From: Streptosporangium becharense
GTDB taxonomy: Bacteria; Actinomycetota; Actinomycetes; Streptosporangiales; Streptosporangiaceae
Reading direction: 5' to 3'
DNA: 64,000 bases
Assembly (NCBI RefSeq): GCF_014204985.1
Contig: NZ_JACHMP010000001.1
Span: 1,736,001 to 1,800,000 of the forward strand
A program made the position numbers and the translations under genes. The notes under the pieces are model-generated. The model did no database searches, was not told the DNA's origin, and saw only the letters and a program-made list of their open reading frames with translations. Below, one piece after another: positions 50,651 through 57,094 of this stretch; the first letter of the stretch is position 1, and the number at the start of each line of letters is the position of its first letter.

Positions 50651-52012
50651 CTACAGAACCGGCAGGTAGCGGCCCAGTTCGAACTCGGTGACCTGGCGGC
50701 GGTAGTCGTTCCACTCGCTGCGCTTGTTGCGCAGGAAGTAGTCGAAGACGTGCTCGCCCAGGGTCTCGGCGACGAGCTCGCTGCGCTCCATGACCGTGAT
50801 GGCCTCGTCCAGCGACTGCGGCAGCGGCTGGATGCCCAGCGCCCGCCGCTCGGCCGCGGTGAGCGCCCAGACGTCGTCCTCGGCGCCGGGCGGCATCTCG
50901 TAGCCCTCCTCGATGCCCTTCAGCCCGGCGGCCAGGATCACCGCGAAGGCCAGGTAGGGGTTGCAGGCGGAGTCGAGCGACCGGAACTCGATGCGGGTGG
51001 AACCGCTCTTGTGCGGCTTGTACATCGGCACCCGGACCAGGGCGGAGCGGTTGTTGTGGCCCCAGGAGACGTAGCTGGGCGCCTCGCCGCCGGCCCCGGC
51101 GATCGCCTCGGCGCCGCCCCAGAGCCGCTTGTAGGAGTTGACCCACTGGTTGCAGACGGCGGTGATCTCCGCGGCGTGCGCGAGCAGGCCGCCGATGAAG
51201 GACCGGCCGATCTTGGAGAGCTGGTACTCCGCGCCGGGCTCGTAGAAGGCGTTGCGGTCACCCTCGAAGAGCGACATGTGGGTGTGCATGCCGGAGCCGG
51301 GGTGCTCGGTGAAGGGCTTGGGCATGAACGAGGCCCAGATGCCCTGCTCCAGCGCGACCTCCTTCATGACCAGGCGGAAGGTCATGATGTTGTCGGCGGT
51401 GGTGAGGGCGTCGGCGTAACGCAGGTCGATCTCCTGCTGGCCCGGGGCCCCCTCGTGGTGACTGAACTCCACCGAGATGCCCATCGACTCCAGCATCATG
51501 ATCGCATTACGCCGGAAGTCGTGACCCGAGCTGTGCGGGGTGTGGTCGAAGTAGCCGCCGTCGTCGATCGGCTCCGGACGCCCGCCGCGCTCGGGGCGGT
51601 TCTTCAGCAGGAAGAACTCGACCTCCGGGTGGGTGTAGAAGCTGAAACCCATGTCGGAGGCCTTGGCCAGGATGCGCTTGAGCACCCAGCGCGGGTCGGC
51701 GTGGGACGGGGAGCCGTCGGGCATGAGGATGTCGCAGAACATGCGGGCCACCCCGGGCGTCTCACTGCGCCAGGGCAGGATCTGGAACGTCGACGGGTCG
51801 GGCTTGGCGAGCATGTCCGACTCGTAGACCCGGGCGAACCCCTCGATCGCCGAGCCGTCGAAGCCGATGCCTTCGGCGAAGGCGCCCTCAAGCTCGGCGG
51901 GGGCGATGGCCACCGACTTCAGGAACCCGAGCACGTCGGTGAACCACAGCCGGATGAAACGGATGTCGCGCTCCTCGAGGGTGCGGAGAACGAACTCCTG
52001 CTGGCGGTCCAA
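50651..52012 (-). CDS. glnA2: Glutamine synthetase-like protein GlnA2
   Basis: Type I glutamine synthetase fold of 453 residues, with IGFDGSAIEGF, THPEVEFFLLK, GSGMHTHMSLF and STRIEFRSLDSACNPYLAF. Where GlnA1 has the adenylylation tyrosine ([12 protein letters not shown]), this protein has DDVWALTAAERRAL, so GlnE should not control it. Related actinobacterial GlnA2 proteins act on polyamines or other amines instead of ammonia, so glutamine formation is not assured. TTG 52012 is the start, with AAGGAGAA five bases upstream. A GlnR-type box lies 64-79 bases upstream, shared with the divergent terpene synthase-like gene. Confidence 0.92.
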   Translation of the reverse strand: MDRQQEFVLRTLEERDIRFIRLWFTDVLGFLKSVAIAPAELEGAFAEGIGFDGSAIEGFARVYESDMLAKPDPSTFQILPWRSETPGVARMFCDILMPDGSPSHADPRWVLKRILAKASDMGFSFYTHPEVEFFLLKNRPERGGRPEPIDDGGYFDHTPHSSGHDFRRNAIMMLESMGISVEFSHHEGAPGQQEIDLRYADALTTADNIMTFRLVMKEVALEQGIWASFMPKPFTEHPGSGMHTHMSLFEGDRNAFYEPGAEYQLSKIGRSFIGGLLAHAAEITAVCNQWVNSYKRLWGGAEAIAGAGGEAPSYVSWGHNNRSALVRVPMYKPHKSGSTRIEFRSLDSACNPYLAFAVILAAGLKGIEEGYEMPPGAEDDVWALTAAERRALGIQPLPQSLDEAITVMERSELVAETLGEHVFDYFLRNKRSEWNDYRRQVTEFELGRYLPVL

Positions 52013-52075
52013 GGCTTCTCCTTCGTTCCGGCGCGGTGCGACACGCCTGACGGTCTTTCAGTTTGCCCGCTCGGT

Positions 52076-52091
52076 GTTTCGCACACGTTAC
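52076..52091 (-). promoter_or_regulatory. GlnR-type box between glnA2 and terpene genes
   Basis: On the minus strand GTAAC-N6-GAAAC matches the GlnR consensus exactly. The continuation toward glnA2 (CGGGC, then AAAGA at the right spacing) is degenerate, so this is a single good box. Confidence 0.65.
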
Positions 52092-52205
52092 GGGGAAGAG
52101 CGGTGAGGCGCGGCATCGGGCTCGTCGCGCCTCCCCGTGACCGGCCCTTTCTCCTCTTACAGTGTGCGACCGGACCGTTGGAAGTTCCATCCCGGGGAGA
52201 GGGCG

Positions 52206-53114
52206 ATGCGCACCGAGACCGACCGGCCACCGCACCCCGCCGCGCCGGGCGCGGAGCCGCTGGCGCGGCTCGTCGAGCGACTGGCGGCGATGGCGGTGCC
52301 TCGCCCCGCGCATCCGGCGGCGCACCGCATCGGCGCCGCGGTGTCCGGGTGGTCACGCCGGGCGGGGCTGGGTGCCCGCCCCGGAGACCCCGCCCTCCAC
52401 CGGCTGGCGGCCCGGGCGTTCGCCGACGGTGAACCCGACGCGGCGGAGACGTTCGCCCGCTGGCTGGTCTGGACCTCGCGGGTCCGCGAACGGCCCGCGG
52501 CGATCCCCGCGGTCATCGCGGCGGCCGAAGGCGGCGAACCGGGCCGGACACCGCTGGAGCGGGCCTTCGCCGGCCTGTGGGAGACCTGCGCGGCCGGCAT
52601 GGACGACCCGTGGCGCGCGCGGTTCCTGGCCGGGCTGGCCGCCCAGCGCGAGGCGCCGGCCGCCGCCGGCCCGGCTGCGGCGACCGGCCGCCCCGCGCGG
52701 GCCGGGGGTGACGCCTTCGGGCGTTACCTGCTCGACCTGGCGGAGCCCTGCGCCGGCGTACGGGTCCCGGAGCCGGTGCGCGCGAGCCGGCAGTGGCGGG
52801 CGGTCGTCGAGGCGAGCGCCGACGTGGCCGCCTGGTGCGTGGACCTCGTCTCCGGAGGCGACCGCGCACCCGTCGCGGGCGTGTTCTTGGAACGTTCCCG
52901 GGACGCGCTCCCGGAACGGTTGGTCGACCGCGTCGGCGACCGGATGGAGGAACTGTGGACGGCGGCACGGGCCGTCCCGCTGCTCCTCGACGGGCACGGC
53001 CTCGGGTTCGGCGCCTCCCGGGAGGTGATGCGGGTGGCGTGCGCTTTCTTGACCATCCCCAGGGCTTACCTGGAGTGGCTCCTGGAATCGTCTCGGTATC
53101 GTCACCTAGAGTAA
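52206..53114 (+). CDS. Degenerate terpene synthase homologue lacking metal-binding motifs
   Basis: The 302-residue protein aligns along its length with the terpene synthase encoded just downstream: both share FA(K/R)WL.W, PWRARFLAGLAAQ or its equivalent, YL(F/L)(E/D)L(V/A)EPC.GV.VP, and the C-terminal LEWLLES.RY. At the Asp-rich site the partner's DDEWD is replaced by residues S91-R96 (SRVRER), and at the NSE site NDVASHPKE is replaced by VDLVSGGDR (212-220). It therefore lacks the residues that bind Mg-diphosphate and should not ionise a prenyl diphosphate. ATG 52206 has GGAGAGG close upstream. A structural or regulatory partner of the active enzyme is possible. Confidence 0.72.
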   Translation: MRTETDRPPHPAAPGAEPLARLVERLAAMAVPRPAHPAAHRIGAAVSGWSRRAGLGARPGDPALHRLAARAFADGEPDAAETFARWLVWTSRVRERPAAIPAVIAAAEGGEPGRTPLERAFAGLWETCAAGMDDPWRARFLAGLAAQREAPAAAGPAAATGRPARAGGDAFGRYLLDLAEPCAGVRVPEPVRASRQWRAVVEASADVAAWCVDLVSGGDRAPVAGVFLERSRDALPERLVDRVGDRMEELWTAARAVPLLLDGHGLGFGASREVMRVACAFLTIPRAYLEWLLESSRYRHLE

Positions 53115-53149
53115 CGATCACCGTTCACCCGGTAACCAGGAGGTAAACG

Positions 53150-53248
53150 ATGAACACCAGGTTTCGCGACCACGCACCGGCACCCGGCCCCGAGCCGGCC
53201 TCCGATCCGGAGGCGGCCGGCGACCGCCTGCTCGGGCCGCTGCGGTGA
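53150..53248 (+). CDS. 32-codon micro-ORF coupled to terpene synthase
   Basis: AGGAGG at 53139-53144, five bases before ATG 53150, is among the strongest ribosome sites in the window. It opens a 32-codon frame beginning MNTRFRDHAP and rich in Pro, Ala and acidic residues. Its TGA overlaps the GTG of the terpene synthase as GTGA. I recognise no family. It either loads ribosomes onto the downstream gene by coupling or is a small functional peptide; a long disordered region of the next protein has a similar composition. Confidence 0.6.
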   Translation: MNTRFRDHAPAPGPEPASDPEAAGDRLLGPLR

Positions 53249-54636
53249 CGTCCGTCCCGGCCCTCGGCAAGTCTCCGCCCCGATCCCGGCCCCAACCCCA
53301 GCCCCCGTCCCAGCCCTCTACCAAGACCCATACCTTGTCGCGATCCGCAGCCCAGCCCCAGTCCCAAGTCCGGCCCGTGCCGGCCGCCGCCCCGCGGGCC
53401 CATACCCGGACCCTGTCCCCGGCACCGGCCCGGCCGCAGCCCCAGGCCGCGCCCGGACCACCGGGCCGGGTTCCGCCCGCCGCCCAGGCGGGGCCCCGGC
53501 CGCCCGTCCACGCCCGCCCGCGGTCCAAGGTCCCGGCCCGCCCGCCGGGCCCCGTCCCGCCCCGTCCCGAGCACCCGCTCCCGCCCTCGCCCGCGGCCCG
53601 TCCCGGAGAGCGTGGAGGCGACGGCCCGGTGTCCGCCGCGACGTTGCTGCTGCCCCTCACCGAGTCGGTACCGGGCCTGGCGGCGCCGTGTCCCATGCAT
53701 CCGGCGGTCGACGAGGTGGGGGTGGAGCTCGCCCGCTGGGCCCGCGGGTTCGGCCTGGAGACGCACCCGAGCGCCGGGTTCGAACGAATGGCGGGGCGTG
53801 CCTTCGCCGACTCCGGCGTGGACGCGGTGCTGCTGTTCGCCAAGTGGCTCACCTGGCTGTTCCACTTCGACGACGAATGGGATGAGAAGCCCGCCGGGCG
53901 GGTGGCGGAGACCGTCGAGAACGCCTTCGCGCGGCTCGCCCGCATCGCGGGCCCTCCCGCGGGCTCCCGGCCCCCCGGCGATGACCGCTTCACGCCCCGC
54001 TCTCCCGTCGAGACGGCCTTCGCCGACCTGTGGGAGGCCACCGCGGGCCGGATGAGCCCCCGGTGGCGCCGCCGTTTCCTGGCGGGGCTCGCCGCGCAGG
54101 GGCGGGCGTGCCGGGCGGAGGCCGAGAACCGGTGCGCGGGCCGGGTGCCCTCACCGGGTGAGTATCCCCGGCTGCGCCGGGGGACCGCGGGACCGTACCT
54201 GTTCGAACTGGTGGAGCCCTGCCTGGGGGTGGAGGTGCCCGCGCGGCTGCGCTGGAACGTCACCTGGCGGATCCTCGTGGACGCCTGCAACGACGTCACC
54301 GCCTGGTGCAACGACGTCGCCTCCCACCCCAAGGAGCGCGCCAACGGCGACGTGCACAACTACGTGACGGTCGCCGCCACGGCGTTCGGCCTGTCCGACG
54401 GCGGCGCGGTGGCGTGGGTGAACCGGCGGATCGCCCGCCGGGCCGGCGACCTGCGGGCCGCGACCGGGCGGCTACCCGCGCTGTTCGACCGGTTCGGGCT
54501 CTCGGCCGGGCAGTCCCGGCAGATCGGCCGGGTGGCGTACGCGTTCCTCGCGGCGCCGCGGGCCCAGCTGGAGTGGCTTCTGGAGTCCGGCCGGTACGAC
54601 GGGCGGGGCCTTGCGGCCCCGGAGGCGGTCCCGTAG
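53245..54636 (+). CDS. Type I terpene synthase with Pro-rich N-terminal extension
   Basis: Cyclises a prenyl diphosphate. The 463 residues start with about 125 residues rich in Pro, Arg, Ala and Gln, absent from the upstream paralogue. A terpene synthase domain follows, with the Asp-rich motif DDEWD at 209-213, the NSE triad N356/S360/E364 in NDVASHPKE, and the C-terminal RY pair (LLESGRYD). Product size and structure cannot be read from the sequence; length and motifs suit a sesquiterpene or related cyclase. GTG 53245 overlaps the micro-ORF stop; GTG 53629 with GGAGG eleven bases upstream is an alternative that would omit the extension. No prenyl transferase or P450 is adjacent. Confidence 0.88.
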   Translation: MTSVPALGKSPPRSRPQPQPPSQPSTKTHTLSRSAAQPQSQVRPVPAAAPRAHTRTLSPAPARPQPQAAPGPPGRVPPAAQAGPRPPVHARPRSKVPARPPGPVPPRPEHPLPPSPAARPGERGGDGPVSAATLLLPLTESVPGLAAPCPMHPAVDEVGVELARWARGFGLETHPSAGFERMAGRAFADSGVDAVLLFAKWLTWLFHFDDEWDEKPAGRVAETVENAFARLARIAGPPAGSRPPGDDRFTPRSPVETAFADLWEATAGRMSPRWRRRFLAGLAAQGRACRAEAENRCAGRVPSPGEYPRLRRGTAGPYLFELVEPCLGVEVPARLRWNVTWRILVDACNDVTAWCNDVASHPKERANGDVHNYVTVAATAFGLSDGGAVAWVNRRIARRAGDLRAATGRLPALFDRFGLSAGQSRQIGRVAYAFLAAPRAQLEWLLESGRYDGRGLAAPEAVP

Positions 54637-54720
54637 GCGGCCCCGGGGGCAGTCCCGGCGGCGGGACCGGCGACGGCCCTGGAAACGGCCTCGGCGGCGG
54701 TCCCGGAGACGGGCCCCTCA
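54625..54720. repeat. Eight 12-bp repeats covering both convergent stop codons
   Basis: Degenerate 12-base units of the form GCGGTCCCGGNG run from 54625 to 54720. The first unit contains the TAG of the terpene synthase and the last contains the stop of the ArsR gene, so the whole gap between the two genes is repeat. Confidence 0.8.
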
Positions 54721-55695
54721 GGAGGCGCAGACCAGCGAGTCGCCCACCGGCGTGCGGCGGTAGACGACCTCGCGTCCCAGACGCCGGCGGGTCACCAGGC
54801 CGCCGTCGGCCAGGACGCCCAGGTGCTGGCTGACCGCCCCGGGGGTGATCGACATCCGCCGGGCGAGCACCGAGGTGGTGGCGGGTTCGGCCAGGGCGAT
54901 GAGGATCTGTGCCCTGGTCCGCCCGACGAGCGCGGCCAGGGCACCGGGGGCGGGCGGCGGACCCTCGTCCCACAGTGTGCCCGCGCCGGTGGCCGGGTAG
55001 ACGAGCATCGGCCGGTACGGCTTCATCATCACCGCGACGTCGGGCCAGTAGAAGGCGCTCGGCACGAGCACCAGGCCCTCGCCGCCCAGCGGCTCGGAGT
55101 ACTGCCGCGGGCGGGTGACGGCGAGTCTGTCACCCGTCCAGCGCACGCTGGGGTGCAGGTCGGCGAAGAGCTCCCGGGCCCCGCCCGCGGCCAGGCGCCG
55201 GACCCGCCGCAGCACGTCCCCTTCCAGCAGGCCGTGGATGCGGGGCCAGAACTCGGCGAAGGCGATCGCCCAGTAACGCTCCAGGGTGTCGGCGACCCTG
55301 ACCACGCCCGCCTCGGGGTCGGCCACGAAGCGGGCGACGCCCCCCGACGCGGAGCCGTTCGCCCGGACGGCCTCCGCGGCGGCGCGCTCCGGGTCGGCCC
55401 GGCGCACCCGTTCGAGGTCCGCGGCGAAGTCGGGCATCGGGCTCTCCGGGGGCGGGGTGAGGAAGTCGACGACGTATCCCTGGGGCGGGACGAGCGCGAA
55501 CAGCTCCGTCAGGTCGAGACCGGCCAGGCGGGGCCGTACGGCTCGCACCCACGGCAGGTGGAGGGAGTGCCGGGCCGGGTCGCGGACGGCCCGCAGGCTT
55601 ATCACCAGCTCCCAGATGGGCGAGAAGGCGAAGCGGATCCTGGCCACGTCCTCCGGTGTGAAGATCCATTCGACCTGACGGCACGTTTTAGACAT
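54718..55695 (-). CDS. ArsR-type regulator with DUF5937 domain
   Basis: A 325-residue regulator. The N-terminal 240 residues match DUF5937 (FSPIWELVISLRAVRDPARHSLHLPW, then a long effector-like region), and the C-terminal 80 residues are an ArsR winged helix with ALVGRTRAQILIALAEPATTSVLARR and ITPGAVSQHLGVLADGGLV. No metal-binding cysteine pair is seen, so a small-molecule ligand or none is likely. It is divergent to an MFS transporter with only 47 bases between, so it probably represses that gene. Two inverted repeats lie at its start codon. Confidence 0.9.
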   Translation of the reverse strand: MSKTCRQVEWIFTPEDVARIRFAFSPIWELVISLRAVRDPARHSLHLPWVRAVRPRLAGLDLTELFALVPPQGYVVDFLTPPPESPMPDFAADLERVRRADPERAAAEAVRANGSASGGVARFVADPEAGVVRVADTLERYWAIAFAEFWPRIHGLLEGDVLRRVRRLAAGGARELFADLHPSVRWTGDRLAVTRPRQYSEPLGGEGLVLVPSAFYWPDVAVMMKPYRPMLVYPATGAGTLWDEGPPPAPGALAALVGRTRAQILIALAEPATTSVLARRMSITPGAVSQHLGVLADGGLVTRRRLGREVVYRRTPVGDSLVCAS

Positions 55696-55729
55696 GGCTA
55701 AAGGATTGGCGACAGCGGGGGCGTCTGTC
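55687..55729. promoter_or_regulatory. Inverted repeats in ArsR-MFS divergent region
   Basis: TTTAG-N6-CTAAA (55687-55702) spans the ArsR start codon, and GACAG-N9-CTGTC (55711-55729) lies between the two genes. Either could be the operator of the ArsR protein. Confidence 0.5.
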
Positions 55730-55742
55730 GAACCTTGGTCGC

Positions 55743-57023
55743 ATGAGCACCACGACCCTCGCCCGGAACACCTTCCTCACCTCGAAGATCGGCGGCCTGC
55801 CCAGGGCGTTCTGGGCACTGTGGACCGGCACACTGGTCAGCCGGACCGGCATGATGGTCCAGCCGTTCATGGGGGTCTACCTGACCCAGGCGCGCGGCAT
55901 GTCGTACGCGGCGGCGGGCACGGTCATGGCGGTGTTCGGGGCGGGGTCGCTGCTGTCACAGGTCCTCGCCGGATGGCTCGCCGACCGGTTCGGCCGCCGG
56001 GTAACCCTCACCGGCGGCATGCTGGCCACGGCGGCGGCCATGGTGGCGCTGGGCTACAGCACCTCGCTGCCGGCGCTCGTGACCATGATGTTCGTGCTCG
56101 GCGTCGCGGTGGACGCCTACCGGCCCGCGGCCAACGCGCTGGTCGCCGACCTCGTCCCGCGGCACGACCGGGCACGCGCCTACGGTCTGCTCTTCTGGGC
56201 GATGAACCTGGGCTTCGCGGTGGCGATGGTCGCGGGCGGCTGGCTGGCCCAGGCCGGGTACGGCTGGATGTTCGGGATCAACGCCGCCACCGCGCTGGCC
56301 TTCGGCGCGCTGGTGTGGCGGGCGGTTCCGGAGACCCTGCCCGCCCGCGACACCGGGGAAGACGAGGGCGTCGGCGACTCCGCGGGCACCGCGACCGGCC
56401 GGGAGGCCGGGGCGGGCCGGCGCGCCTGGCGCGGGGGCTTCGCGGCGGTCCTCTCCGACCGGCTCATGGTCGCCTTCACGCTGATCACGGTGGTCTCCAC
56501 CCTCGTCTACATCCAGGCGTTCACCACGCTGCCGATGGCGATGGCCCGCGCCGGCTTCCCGTCCACCGCCTACGGCACGGCCATCGCGGTCAACGGCGTC
56601 CTGATCGTCCTCCTCCAGCCGCTGACCGGTGACTGGCTCGGCAGGCGCGACCACAGCGTCGTGCTCGCCACCGGAATGGCGATCATCGGCGTCGGCTTCG
56701 CGCTGACCGCGGCCGTCTCCAGCGTCGCCGGATACACGGTCACGATCGTCGTGTGGACCGTGGGTGAGATCGTCACCGCGGGCATCGCGGGCGCGATCGT
56801 CGCCGCCCTGGCCCCCGCCCACCTGCGCGGGCGCTACTCCGGGCTGTACGGCCTGGCCTGGTCGGGCGGGACGGCGCTCGCCCCGCTGCTGGGCACCCGG
56901 ATGCTGGACGTGAGCCCCGTGGCGCTCTGGGTGACCGTCGGCGCCATCGAACTGGTGGCCGCGGCGGCCGTGCTCGCGATCGGCCCGGCCCTGCGCCGGC
57001 GCATGGGATCGATTCGGCATTAA
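55743..57023 (+). CDS. MFS transporter (DHA1-like efflux)
   Basis: Twelve-helix major facilitator of 426 residues. Motif A appears as GWLADRFGRRVTLTGG between helices 2 and 3, and a related DWLGRRDHSV follows in the second half. A charged cytoplasmic loop with DTGEDEGVGD separates the halves. Family members export drugs or metabolites with proton antiport. The divergent ArsR regulator suggests inducible efflux. No specific substrate can be named; the terpene made by the neighbouring cluster is only a speculative candidate. Confidence 0.9.
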   Translation: MSTTTLARNTFLTSKIGGLPRAFWALWTGTLVSRTGMMVQPFMGVYLTQARGMSYAAAGTVMAVFGAGSLLSQVLAGWLADRFGRRVTLTGGMLATAAAMVALGYSTSLPALVTMMFVLGVAVDAYRPAANALVADLVPRHDRARAYGLLFWAMNLGFAVAMVAGGWLAQAGYGWMFGINAATALAFGALVWRAVPETLPARDTGEDEGVGDSAGTATGREAGAGRRAWRGGFAAVLSDRLMVAFTLITVVSTLVYIQAFTTLPMAMARAGFPSTAYGTAIAVNGVLIVLLQPLTGDWLGRRDHSVVLATGMAIIGVGFALTAAVSSVAGYTVTIVVWTVGEIVTAGIAGAIVAALAPAHLRGRYSGLYGLAWSGGTALAPLLGTRMLDVSPVALWVTVGAIELVAAAAVLAIGPALRRRMGSIRH

Positions 57024-57094
57024 GCACTTATTGATAGTTTTGTTGCCGAAGGCGGTTAGGGTCCTTTTGAGTACGACATGAAAGGGCCGAGGCG

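Noticed and set aside
52206..53114. Treating the first terpene synthase homologue as a pseudogene
   Set aside because: The frame is uninterrupted over 302 codons with a ribosome site and strong third-position GC, and conserved scaffold residues remain, so it is reported as a coding gene with lost motifs.
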